From: Moorena sp. SIOASIH
Lineage (GTDB): Bacteria > Cyanobacteriota > Cyanobacteriia > Cyanobacteriales > Coleofasciculaceae
Length of the DNA stretch: 64,000 bases
Direction of reading: 5' to 3'
Assembly (NCBI RefSeq): GCF_010671925.1
Contig: NZ_JAAHIH010000004.1
Span: 1,075,234 to 1,139,233, forward strand
Below are positions 17,335 to 25,054 of the stretch, piece by piece (within the stretch, counting starts at the first letter, position 1; the number at the start of each line of letters is the position of its first letter). Both the position numbers and the translations under genes were made by a program. The notes beneath the pieces were generated by a model that did no database searches, was not told where the DNA came from, and was given only the letters and a program-made list of their open reading frames with translations.

Positions 17335-18316
17335 GAAATTAATTACGTTATTTTAATTCAATTTTTCTAGTTTTAATATATCCCCTTACATTTGATTAAT
17401 TGTCAGCATAGTAATTTTTAGGATAAACTGGGTGTGATTTTTTAAAAATTAGCATACAATCCCATTGATTATCGAAATCATTAAAGATTAAGTAAATAAT
17501 ATAATATCAAGACTAGGTAACGCTAATTTTTCCTATCCATTTAATAAAACAAATAGATAAAAAAAAGCTATAGAGCATCAGGTGTAAGCTAATAGGCATT
17601 TATAGAAGTCGAAGTAAAGCTGAAGACATATTTATGCTCCCTGCTCCCTTTAAACTAAAATACTATGTCCTAAACTATACTTCGGTTGCTATAAATTTTA
17701 ATATCGATCCAGTTGTGCAAAAGCCTTCAATCCATCTCCCAATCTCCCAATTAGCCCCGATTCACAATTTAAATGCGTGAAAGCTTAATTATCAATACAA
17801 TATCAATCAAATAAATCCGGATTATTGAGCCTATTTTGAAAAAGAAATAAAGTCAAACTTAGTCCCATGGTCTAGACAGTAAATTTTGTTAATGGTGGTT
17901 ATTGATTAGTGGTTAGTTTATTTTTTTTACTAACTACTAAATCCTAAAGTAATAACCACCCTCCAAGGAGGTAATTAATCCGATGTTACTAGAAGTCAGT
18001 AGGTAAGCTATCAGCTATCAGCTATCAGCTATCAGCTTATGCGCTACGTCACAGGCTTCTAGCCTGTGCCACGCTACACCGAACAGCTTTTGAATAAAAC
18101 AGGTAACCATTCATTTAATCTGAGTTAAGTCTGCACCTCAAGTAGCGTGGGCCAAAAGCCCACGGCTGACCGCTGACGGCTGAATGCTTACGTCAGTAGC
18201 ACAGAAAACTGCCTATATTTGGTAAGTAAAGGCAGCTTTGGTGGATAAAAATTAATGCACCATAGATGATGGACAATTACCAGCTTCCCTTAAGCGTAAG
18301 GAGTGTGGCATTGAGC
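17335..18316. other. Long intergenic region with hairpin and repeat block
   Basis: About 980 bp without a credible gene. An extended inverted repeat occupies 17894-17960: GGTGGTTATT and AATAACCACC as outer arms, TTAGTGGTTAGT and ACTAACTACTAA as inner arms. Positions 18005-18190 carry the AGCTATC 7-mers, a palindrome (CACAGGCTTCTAGCCTGTG) and the TTTTGAATAAAACAGGTAA repeat seen again at 44190, 58465 and 63480. Confidence 0.7.
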
Positions 18317-18943
18317 TTAAAGAGGTTTGAGAGTATTGGCCAAAAGTGCGATCGCATCTTTAACGTCTCCCTGAGCTGATTCTGTGGCACAAATTAGCAT
18401 CACCACCACATTTTTACCCAGCTGACGCGCCAAGATCACTCCACTGACTGGCTGAGTCTGACCACCTAGGGTTAAGTTACCTCTCCAAAGAAGAGACACC
18501 CCTCCTGGTACTGGCTGAAAATTACCGGTTTGAAATCCTTCACCCCGCCTAAACTGTTCAATAGCAATCTGTGCTAGGGAAGGGTTGCTTAATGGACGAT
18601 CTGTCGCTCTTTGTTCTACAAGCACCGTGTAGGCTAAGTTACCATCGGGTGCTTCAATTAATGGGAAACCACCTATGGTACTAACCTTATACCCTTCCAG
18701 TATACCCACCTGAAAGCGCTTTGTGAGATCTTTATAAGGTTCTTGATTAAGTCTTAAAGTATGGGCTGAGGTATCAGCAGTAGTGGGAAATGCTGCTAGG
18801 GCAAACAATTGAGCTTGAGCTGGTAATGATTGTATTGGTATAGTCAATTGCTCATGTCTAGACCAAGGGGTGCGCCCCCCAATTATCAGTAATAGGGTAG
18901 TTAGCAGAGTTAGACCAATCAGCCAAAGTTGGTTACGTTTCAT
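18317..18943 (-). CDS. Conserved-looking exported protein of unknown function
   Basis: 208 residues. The N-terminal helix LWLIGLTLLTTLLLIIGG (about 6-23) is an uncleaved anchor or signal, so most of the protein should face the periplasm or thylakoid lumen. The rest is a soluble alpha/beta domain: VGILEGYKVSTIGGFPLIEAPDGNLAYTV, then GGVSLLWRGNLTLGG, then KNVVVMLICATES. I do not recognise the family; the C-terminal half loosely recalls PsbP/DcrB-type folds. It stands alone between repeat regions, 235 bp from the nucleoside transporter on the same strand. Confidence 0.7.
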   Translation of the reverse strand: MKRNQLWLIGLTLLTTLLLIIGGRTPWSRHEQLTIPIQSLPAQAQLFALAAFPTTADTSAHTLRLNQEPYKDLTKRFQVGILEGYKVSTIGGFPLIEAPDGNLAYTVLVEQRATDRPLSNPSLAQIAIEQFRRGEGFQTGNFQPVPGGVSLLWRGNLTLGGQTQPVSGVILARQLGKNVVVMLICATESAQGDVKDAIALLANTLKPL

Positions 18944-18949
18944 TGAATT

Positions 18950-19062
18950 ATGAATAATAAATTATGAATAATAAATTATTGAAGGATGAATTATAAATAA
19001 TAAATTATTGAAGGATGAATTATAAATAATAAATTATTGAAGGATGAATTATCAAGGATGAA
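18950..19062. repeat. AT-rich direct repeats (about 36 bp period)
   Basis: About three copies of GAATTATAAATAATAAATTATTGAAGGAT-type sequence between two minus-strand genes. Confidence 0.85.
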
Positions 19063-19177
19063 GTATAAAAACCTATTAGTTGCTGAGTAACCAATCTATG
19101 GCATAGCTCACATGTGACATGCCACACGACCCATGCCACACTTCACATTTGCTGACTTCACATTTGCTGACTTCAGA

Positions 19178-20617
19178 CTATTTTCCCAAAATTGCTGGGT
19201 TGCCGAAATCAAACACACCAGCAATACAGCCAGTCATGTATGTAGCTAAGGTTGCTGCCCAGAGAGCTTTCCAGCCAATGGAGCTAATGTCAGCACGACG
19301 TTCGGGAACTAGACTTGCTAAACCACCAACAAAAATGCCAAAGGATGCAATATGAGCAAAGCCACAGAGGACATAGCTGATAATCAAAATAGCGCGATCG
19401 CTAATTAATCCCTGGGCTGATAGCTGGGCTAACTTAAGATAGGAAGGAATCTCGGTTTGCAATAACCGTTGACCGATAAGCACAGAGGCTTGCCACAGTT
19501 CCTGCCAATCTAGGGAAACACCAGTGAGAAAGGTCAAGGGCAAAAATAGTACCCCAAAGATATTATCTAAGGTAATCACACTAAAGATATTACCGATTAG
19601 CTGTAGTAGGGGATTGTCACTAGCAGCCAAATTAGCCAAATAAGCAAAAAAAGTATTGACGAGTGCGACTAAGCCTAGGATAGCAATGACTACAGCGGCA
19701 ATTCCCACAGCCATCCTGACCCCATCCCATGCTCCCACAATTAAACTATCCATGAGGCTAGGTTTTTTCTGATTCCGGTCTTCTTCCTCTGTTGGTACCT
19801 TCCCTAAGGTTTTGGGTACATCGGTTTCTGGCACAATCAGTTTCGCCATCACGAAGCAGGCGGGAATAGTTAGCACAGAAGCGGACATCAAGTGACCAGT
19901 AATTGTGGGGAAAGTGGGTCGCAAGAAACTGGTATAGAGAGCCAATACTGTTGAAGCAATCGAACCAAAGCAGCATGTAAGAATAGCACACAGTTCGCTG
20001 CGGGTCATATCGGCTAAGAATGGCTTGACTGCGATCGCTGATTCAATCCCTACAAAAATATTCGCTGCTCCTGATAGGGATTCAGCACCACTAATACTCA
20101 TAGTTGCCCGGAATAGTCTGGCAAAGACCTGAACCACTGGCTGGATCAGATGCAGTCGATACAACAGAGCAATGAAGGCGGAAAAGAAAACCACCTGGGG
20201 TAGGGAGCGGAAGGCAAAAATAAAGCCGAAACTCAGATTATCTGGAGTGAGGCGATCCCCTGGGACAGAAACGTAAGGAGTTCCCACTGCTCGGTAAATC
20301 CAGCGTCCCGCTGGACCAGGACCAACCATCAATTCTGGATCAGGAACAAAGGCAGAATTACCACCACCGAGCATAAACCTAGCTCCTGCTTCTGAAGCAT
20401 CCAAGATAGCATTGAGAGCGTCATTCAAGCCGAGGATGAATTGGCGGGTGGGGGCAAACAGGAATATTAACAGTCCCATGACCAGTTGTAAACCAATCCC
20501 GAAAATGATCACTTTCCAAGGAATTAGGCGGCGATGCTCTGAACTGAGCCAAGCAATGAAACATAGGGCAAAAATACCACAGAAGGAAATAACATTGAGA
20601 TATAAGGGATGAGACAT
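19178..20617 (-). CDS. Concentrative nucleoside transporter (CNT/NupC family)
   Basis: I chose the ATG at 20617 (MSHPLYLNVISF); a TTG six codons upstream is less likely. The 479-residue protein has about ten hydrophobic helices and the CNT signature region NIFVGIESAIAVKPFLADMTRSELCAILTCCFGSIASTVLALY. The G-x-E-S and S-E-L elements there form the nucleoside and sodium sites. A C-terminal FAHIASFGIFVGGLASLVPERR is also typical. It imports nucleosides with a sodium or proton gradient at the plasma membrane. No nucleoside catabolic genes are adjacent. Confidence 0.9.
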   Translation of the reverse strand: MSHPLYLNVISFCGIFALCFIAWLSSEHRRLIPWKVIIFGIGLQLVMGLLIFLFAPTRQFILGLNDALNAILDASEAGARFMLGGGNSAFVPDPELMVGPGPAGRWIYRAVGTPYVSVPGDRLTPDNLSFGFIFAFRSLPQVVFFSAFIALLYRLHLIQPVVQVFARLFRATMSISGAESLSGAANIFVGIESAIAVKPFLADMTRSELCAILTCCFGSIASTVLALYTSFLRPTFPTITGHLMSASVLTIPACFVMAKLIVPETDVPKTLGKVPTEEEDRNQKKPSLMDSLIVGAWDGVRMAVGIAAVVIAILGLVALVNTFFAYLANLAASDNPLLQLIGNIFSVITLDNIFGVLFLPLTFLTGVSLDWQELWQASVLIGQRLLQTEIPSYLKLAQLSAQGLISDRAILIISYVLCGFAHIASFGIFVGGLASLVPERRADISSIGWKALWAATLATYMTGCIAGVFDFGNPAILGK

Positions 20618-20794
20618 GGGCCCTTGTGTTTTCAATTAGGCAATATCCTCAGCCATGAACTAGCACGACCAGATCCTATGCCAGAGGTACTGCCTCAAGC
20701 TAACTAAAACAATATCCGATTCAGGGGAATTTCTCGATGGTACAATCCCTAAAATAGTTTCAGGGAAATAAAGAATCCCAAATTAACATAACTA

Positions 20795-21100
20795 TTGCCA
20801 ACTATTACCCCCCGAGACCCCCAGAGGATTGCTATATATATGGATGCTTTTGCCCCCTTACCGCCTCAGTGGACCAAATCAGCCACCCATGCCTTGGAAT
20901 TCTGCTGTCCTAGTTGTCGAGCATCTGTTCTAGAAGCTGAGAAGGTTTGGATTAATCGGTCCTCACCAGTCATGGGTGAAGACCACCGCCGGAAGTGGCA
21001 AGAGTTTTATCAATGTCAGTGTGGCTATGTATGGTGGGCTTGGAGTAGCGATCGCCCACCCTCAGAATTGAGCAATCGAGACAATCCTCCTATAGTTTAA
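20795..21100 (+). CDS. Small cysteine-motif protein, conserved in cyanobacteria
   Basis: 101 residues from a TTG start, or 86 from the ATG at 20840 (MDAFAPLPPQW). I kept the longer form because the preceding ITPRDPQRIAIY looks part of the same domain. Cysteines in FCCPSCR and CQCGYVWW form a likely zinc ribbon, and the C-terminus is rich in Trp and charged residues. It lies 106 bp upstream of the ABC exporter in the same direction. The function is not known. A role as a small metal- or nucleic-acid-binding protein is only a guess. Confidence 0.7.
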   Translation: MPTITPRDPQRIAIYMDAFAPLPPQWTKSATHALEFCCPSCRASVLEAEKVWINRSSPVMGEDHRRKWQEFYQCQCGYVWWAWSSDRPPSELSNRDNPPIV

Positions 21101-21206
21101 CCCCCGATCGTCCTTCCGGTTCTTTGGGTCTTCGTGGTTCACTAAAACCACTCTCAATTTTATTTGCGCTACCATATTGTTCACCAAATTAACACCAGGG
21201 TGTTAG

Positions 21207-23237
21207 ATGACCAGCAGATCACCAGGTAAACAGGCAGCTCCAAAAATGCGAACGCAAGAGAACGACTGGAGACTTTTCCTACGCCTAGTCCCCTACGCCC
21301 GTCGCAGCAAAGGCCCGCTATTTATTGCAATTACTTTATTGATACCCCTGTCCGTAGCAAGTGCCATTCAACCCTTAATTGTTGGGCAGGTAATCTCTTT
21401 AATTCGTCAAGAAGAGCGAACTTGGTCTTTCCTATTAGAGCGCTCCCTATCACAGAGCCTCAATATTCTGATCACTATACTACTATTAACTATACTAATC
21501 CGGTTAGTGTTCGTCGGGATTCAGGGATTTGTGGTGGTGAAGATAGGTCAGAAAATCACTGCTGCTATCCGGGAAGACCTATTTGAGCACGTCACCTCCC
21601 TAGCGGTGAGATTTTTTGACCGCACACCAGTGGGGAAATTGATTACCAGGCTCACTAGCGATGTGGAAGCCCTAGGCGATGTCTTTTCCACCGGTGCCAT
21701 TGGCATCGTGGGTGATTTACTTTCCATGATAGTCATTGCTGCTACCATGTTTTTAGTGCAATGGCAACTGGCATCGATCTTAGTGGTAATGCTCTTGCCA
21801 GTGACTGCTATTATTATTTACTTCCAGAAACAATATCGCAAAGCTAACTACAAATCTAGGGAAGAACTTTCCTCCCTAAACGCGATGCTGCAAGAAAACA
21901 TCTCTGGCATTAATATTGTGCAATTGTTTCGCCGTGAACAATACAATGCCGAGATGTTTCGCACAGTTAACCAAAAATACATCACTGAAGTAGACAAAAC
22001 CATCTTTAACGATTCAGCGATTTCAGCAACCCTAGAGTGGATTTCCCTGGTAGCGATCGCAGCAGTGTTGTGGAGCGGTGGTCATTTTATCCTCAAAGAT
22101 CACCTGAGTTTTGGTGATTTGTCGGCCTTTATCCTCTATGCTCAGCGGCTATTTGACCCCTTGCGTCGGTTTTCAGAAAAATTCACTATGCTCCAAGCCG
22201 GTTTCACTGCCATTGAGCGCATCAGTGACATTATGAATGAAACCATTGAAATTCGTGACCCCGAAGGCTTGCAGGTCAGACGGTTGCAGGTGGGAGGTTC
22301 TCCAGAGTTTGAGGGAGGGAAACAAGACCGGAAACAATCTGGGGATTTACCGATAAAGCCTCCAAACAGCTTGAATGGTGATCTAGCCCATCACTCTTCT
22401 AACTTATCCTTCGGCAATGGTTACACCGAACAACCCTCTAACCTTGGCCAAAAGGCCACGCTACGGGAACAACCTTTGACCAAAGGTCACGCTACGCGAA
22501 CAACCCTAAACGGAGAGATTTGCTTTGAACACGTTTGGTTTGCTTACAAGGAAGATGAATATGTTCTCAAAGACTTGCACTTTACCATTCATCCAGGGGA
22601 AAAAGTTGCTTTAGTTGGTCCGACCGGTGCAGGTAAAAGTTCTATTATTCGGTTGCTGTGCCGCCTCTATGAACCAAGCCAAGGCAGAATTCTCGTAGAT
22701 GGGATTGATATTCGGGATTTAGCCCAGGCAGAACTACGACGCCACATCGGGGTCATCCTTCAGGAGGGATTTCTTTTTGCTGGTGATGTTAAAAGTAATA
22801 TTTCTTTAGGAGAAACCTACTCCATTGAGGAAATTAAAACCTCAGCGGAGGTGACGAACGTGGCTAGCTTTATCGAAAAACTGCCCCAAAGCTACGATAC
22901 CCAGCTGCGAGAGCGAGGAACTAATCTGTCTGCTGGCCAAAAACAATTGTTAGCCTTTGCTCGTGCTGCAATTCGTAACCCCCAAATCTTGGTGCTGGAT
23001 GAGGCAACAGCTAGTTTAGATGTGGCTACCGAGGCTCTGATTCAAGAAGCTTTGGAACGGCTGTTAGAACAGCGGACTGCAATTATTATTGCCCACCGAC
23101 TGTCCACTATCCGTAATGTAGACCGGATTCTGGTACTCAAGCGAGGAGAGTTAGTAGAGTCGGGAAGCCATGAGGAATTGTTAGGGCAAAACGGATTGTA
23201 CGCTAGTTTATACAAATTGCAGATGCTAGGAGATTGA
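21207..23237 (+). CDS. ABC exporter, fused permease and ATPase (MsbA/MdlB-like)
   Basis: 676 residues in type IV exporter order: six transmembrane helices (about 30-330), then a nucleotide-binding domain. That domain has Walker A GPTGAGKSS (about 471), signature LSAGQKQ (about 572), Walker B ILVLDEATASLD (about 593) and switch His in IIAHRLS. It works as a homodimer or heterodimer exporting lipid, peptide or drug substrates. The linker between the two domains (about 350-430) is unusually long and Ser/Asn-rich. Two copies of a dispersed palindromic repeat (22444-22501) are translated in frame there as LGQKATLRE and TKGHATRT. The substrate is unknown. Confidence 0.9.
   Translation: MTSRSPGKQAAPKMRTQENDWRLFLRLVPYARRSKGPLFIAITLLIPLSVASAIQPLIVGQVISLIRQEERTWSFLLERSLSQSLNILITILLLTILIRLVFVGIQGFVVVKIGQKITAAIREDLFEHVTSLAVRFFDRTPVGKLITRLTSDVEALGDVFSTGAIGIVGDLLSMIVIAATMFLVQWQLASILVVMLLPVTAIIIYFQKQYRKANYKSREELSSLNAMLQENISGINIVQLFRREQYNAEMFRTVNQKYITEVDKTIFNDSAISATLEWISLVAIAAVLWSGGHFILKDHLSFGDLSAFILYAQRLFDPLRRFSEKFTMLQAGFTAIERISDIMNETIEIRDPEGLQVRRLQVGGSPEFEGGKQDRKQSGDLPIKPPNSLNGDLAHHSSNLSFGNGYTEQPSNLGQKATLREQPLTKGHATRTTLNGEICFEHVWFAYKEDEYVLKDLHFTIHPGEKVALVGPTGAGKSSIIRLLCRLYEPSQGRILVDGIDIRDLAQAELRRHIGVILQEGFLFAGDVKSNISLGETYSIEEIKTSAEVTNVASFIEKLPQSYDTQLRERGTNLSAGQKQLLAFARAAIRNPQILVLDEATASLDVATEALIQEALERLLEQRTAIIIAHRLSTIRNVDRILVLKRGELVESGSHEELLGQNGLYASLYKLQMLGD
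22444..22501. repeat. Two palindromic repeats inside the ABC exporter gene
   Basis: TTGGCCAAAAGGCCACGCTA and TTTGACCAAAGGTCACGCTA, each followed by C-G-[GC]-GAAC. They are members of the GGCCnnnGGCCACGCTACGCGAAC family and are read in frame. Confidence 0.9.
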
Positions 23238-23274
23238 TGGCTAATCTAGCATTTTCCTTTAATGTGAAACTAGG

Positions 23275-23400
23275 ATTGATGGGAATAGGGAACAGGGAAT
23301 AGGGAACAGGTAACAGTAGGAAAGAGCGATGCAGCGCTATAAGACCACGCTCAATCATTCCCTGTTGCCTTGTCCGAAGTTCCCTATTCCAGCTCAAGTA
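23275..23400. repeat. GGGAATA/GGGAACA heptamers and partial GATGCAG repeat
   Basis: Short 7-mer array (23281-23312), then GCGATGCAGCGCTATAAGACC, a truncated copy of the family at 26927, 31143 and 63886. It lies between two convergent genes. Confidence 0.75.
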
Positions 23401-23429
23401 GCGCAATAAATAAAAATTGTCGTTTCTGC

Positions 23430-24338
23430 TTAAGATGCGTTCGCGTAGCGTGACCGTTCGCGTAGCGTGGCCTTTTGGCCAAGGTCAATCGCTAACTCCG
23501 GAAGAGTGACAGGTTCTGCAATCTGTCGTCCCACTGCTGCTGCCACCGGCTTTAAGCTATGAACTAAATCCACCATTGCTTCGATAGAAAGCGCCTGTCT
23601 AGCATCAGAAACAGATTTTTCTGGTTCCGGGTGACATTCAATAATCAGTCCATCTGCACCAGCTGCCACTGCAGCTTTTGCCAGAGGTGCCACTAATTCC
23701 CGCTTACCCACAGCATGGGAAGGGTCTACAATCACCGGCAAGTGAGTCAACTGCTTGAGTGCTACCACTGCTCCTAAATCTAAGATATTGCGGGTATAGT
23801 TATCGAAACTGCGGATACCTCGTTCACACAACACCACCTGAGAGTTACCGTGACTGAGGATATATTCCGCTGCCATGACGAATTCCTCAACAGTAGCAGC
23901 TAGTCCCCGCTTTAGCAGTATGGGCAAGTCTTGCTTACCCAAGGCTTTGAGTAAGTCAAAGTTTTGCATATTGCGACTACCTACCTGAAGCAGATCAGCG
24001 TGGGTCGCAATAGATTCAATTTGCCCAATCGACATCACCTCGGTCACTACTGGGATTTGGTGACGCCTGCGGATATCAGACAAAATTTCTAGTCCTGCTA
24101 GTCCTAGCCCTTGGAAAGAGTACGGGGAGGTGCGCGGTTTGAACGCACCTCCCCGCAACGCTTGTACCGGGGCAGCTTTGAGTTTAGTAGCCACTGTTTC
24201 CATCTGGGCGTGACTTTCTACGGTACATGGACCACCAATAATCACCAGTTCTGAGCCACCGAAGACAACTTGTTCTGAGAGTCTAACGATGGTTTGGTGA
24301 TTGGGGTTAGTAGCTAGTGCTAGTTTAGCGTTCAACAT
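23430..24338 (-). CDS. aroF: 3-deoxy-7-phosphoheptulonate (DAHP) synthase
   Basis: 302 residues from the ATG at 24338 (MLNAKLALATN), preceded by the Shine-Dalgarno AAGGAGT. The frame is open further upstream, but that sequence is leader RNA. It is an AroA-I-beta type enzyme: IIGGPCTVESHAQ, RGGAFKPRTSPYSFQG, CERGIRSFDNYTRN, PVIVDPSHAVGKRE and IIECHPEPEKSVSD are metal/PEP/E4P-site segments. It condenses phosphoenolpyruvate and erythrose-4-phosphate, the first step to Phe, Tyr and Trp. The last 18 residues (LGQKATLRERS and beyond) come from an inserted palindromic repeat. The leader carries two apparent aromatic attenuators. Confidence 0.95.
   Translation of the reverse strand: MLNAKLALATNPNHQTIVRLSEQVVFGGSELVIIGGPCTVESHAQMETVATKLKAAPVQALRGGAFKPRTSPYSFQGLGLAGLEILSDIRRRHQIPVVTEVMSIGQIESIATHADLLQVGSRNMQNFDLLKALGKQDLPILLKRGLAATVEEFVMAAEYILSHGNSQVVLCERGIRSFDNYTRNILDLGAVVALKQLTHLPVIVDPSHAVGKRELVAPLAKAAVAAGADGLIIECHPEPEKSVSDARQALSIEAMVDLVHSLKPVAAAVGRQIAEPVTLPELAIDLGQKATLRERSRYANAS
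23439..23484. repeat. Palindromic repeats forming the aroF 3' end
   Basis: Two GTTCGCGTAGCGTG units, the second continuing GGCCTTTTGGCCAAGG. Same family as 22444-22501. They encode the AroF C-terminal tail in the opposite strand sense. Confidence 0.9.
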
Positions 24339-24383
24339 GGTTATGGACTCCTTAGTTAGAGATTTAGTTACAGATATGGACGT

Positions 24384-24416
24384 AAAAAAAACCCGGTTCC
24401 TTGAGGGTTCCGGGTT
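24384..24416 (-). terminator. Intrinsic terminator 2 of the aroF leader
   Basis: In transcript sense AACCCGG and CCGGGTT form a 7-bp stem (extended by CC/GG after two mismatches), followed by eight U residues (24384-24391). It lies 46 nt upstream of the aroF start codon and downstream of leader peptide 2. Confidence 0.85.
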
Positions 24417-24453
24417 GCTGTGAAAGGTTGGCACGACCATTACTACCCGGAAC
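24407..24453 (-). promoter_or_regulatory. Antiterminator pairing 2
   Basis: GTTCCGGGT (24445-24453), in the last codons of leader peptide 2, is perfectly complementary over 9 nt to ACCCGGAAC (24407-24415). The latter contains the 5' arm of terminator 2. Forming this stem would prevent termination. Confidence 0.75.
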
Positions 24454-24508
24454 GATTTCTGGGCCAAAAAAAGTAAAAGCTGTAAAAGCTGTAAAGGTAG
24501 GTGGTCAT
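24443..24508 (-). CDS. Aromatic leader peptide 2
   Basis: A 21-codon frame beginning MTT and containing YLYSFYSFYFFW (codons 4-15, nine aromatic residues of twelve), then PRNRSG and TAG, with a TAA immediately after. The upstream CAAGAGCAAGAC offers a weak Shine-Dalgarno. It is followed at once by terminator 2. Expected role: ribosome stalling when charged Phe, Tyr or Trp tRNA is scarce frees the antiterminator and lets aroF be transcribed, as in the classical phe/trp leaders. Too short and biased to have another obvious role. Confidence 0.8.
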   Translation of the reverse strand: MTTYLYSFYSFYFFWPRNRSG

Positions 24509-24534
24509 GTCTTGCTCTTGTCGCTGCTTTGCCT

Positions 24535-24572
24535 AAAAAAACAAAGGACCGCAGATTATATTGCTGCGGTCC
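24535..24572 (-). terminator. Intrinsic terminator 1 of the aroF leader
   Basis: In transcript sense GGACCGCAG (24564-24572) pairs perfectly with CTGCGGTCC (24546-24554) across a 9-nt loop. It is followed by UUUG and seven U residues. No minus-strand gene lies upstream that it could serve, so it ends a leader transcript. Confidence 0.88.
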
Positions 24573-24615
24573 ACCGGGGGGTTCCATATGGAACTATCGT
24601 CACCTCCGGTGAACC
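24568..24615 (-). promoter_or_regulatory. Antiterminator pairing 1
   Basis: GGTTCACCGG (24606-24615), spanning codons 14-17 of leader peptide 1, pairs over 10 nt with one G-U to CCGGTGGACC (24568-24577). The latter includes GGACC, the start of the terminator 1 stem. A perfect palindrome TTCCATATGGAA (24582-24593) forms the intervening hairpin. Confidence 0.75.
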
Positions 24616-24656
24616 TCCGTAAACCAAAAATAAAAGTAATAGCTGGGGCTGAACAT
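24600..24656 (-). CDS. Aromatic leader peptide 1
   Basis: An 18-residue peptide, MFSPSYYFYFWFTEVHRR, ending TGA. Residues 6-12 are seven consecutive aromatic residues (Tyr, Phe, Trp). The sequence AAAGAGAC just upstream may serve as ribosome binding site. The peptide stop sits inside the 5' half of the antiterminator. A ribosome finishing the peptide would therefore mask it and allow terminator 1 to form, while a ribosome stalled at the Tyr/Phe codons would leave it free. This is the textbook attenuator arrangement. Confidence 0.82.
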   Translation of the reverse strand: MFSPSYYFYFWFTEVHRR

Positions 24657-24709
24657 GTCTCTTTGCGGCTAAGCCATGAAAAATTTGGCAATTTCTTTTT
24701 ACTGGTACT

Positions 24710-24739
24710 ACCCTAGCAAGGGTAATAGCCTCATGTCAA
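24710..24739 (-). promoter_or_regulatory. Candidate promoter of the aroF leader transcript
   Basis: TTGACA (24734-24739) with an 18-nt spacer to TAGGGT (24710-24715). The -35 is perfect, the -10 is weak. The start of transcription would fall about 45 nt before leader peptide 1. Confidence 0.45.
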
Positions 24740-24802
24740 TAGTTACTGGGAAATTAGGAAAATTCTGGGCGTTGCTTAATAATGGAATGATTTCAAGAGT
24801 TT

Positions 24803-24900
24803 TGTGGAATGGGCATCTTGCCGTGGAATGGGCATCTTGCTGTGGAATGGGCATCAGGCGTGGAACTGGCATCTTGCCAGTTTCAATATATTTCCGGGCG
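24803..24900. repeat. TGGAATGGGCATCTTGCCG direct repeats
   Basis: Three to four imperfect copies of a 20-22-bp unit (TGGAATGGGCATCTTGC), the last leading into CATCTTGCCAG. They lie in the 400-bp gap between the divergent aroF leader and the helicase-like gene. Confidence 0.85.
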
Positions 24901-25054
24901 GGCAGGATGCCCACTCTACTCCTATTCAGCGCGAAGATTCAGCAACGCCAAATTCTGAGCTACTACCCCTGGCTTCGATGCAGCCTAATCCAATCTATGG
25001 TCGTCTAGTCTTTCACGATTTTTGCCCAATACATGATTTAAGATCACAGCATTA

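Noticed and set aside
24339..24587. N-terminal extension of AroF, since the frame is open to 24587
   Set aside because: The extension covers both terminators and leader peptide 2, has no family similarity, and a strong Shine-Dalgarno precedes the ATG at 24338.
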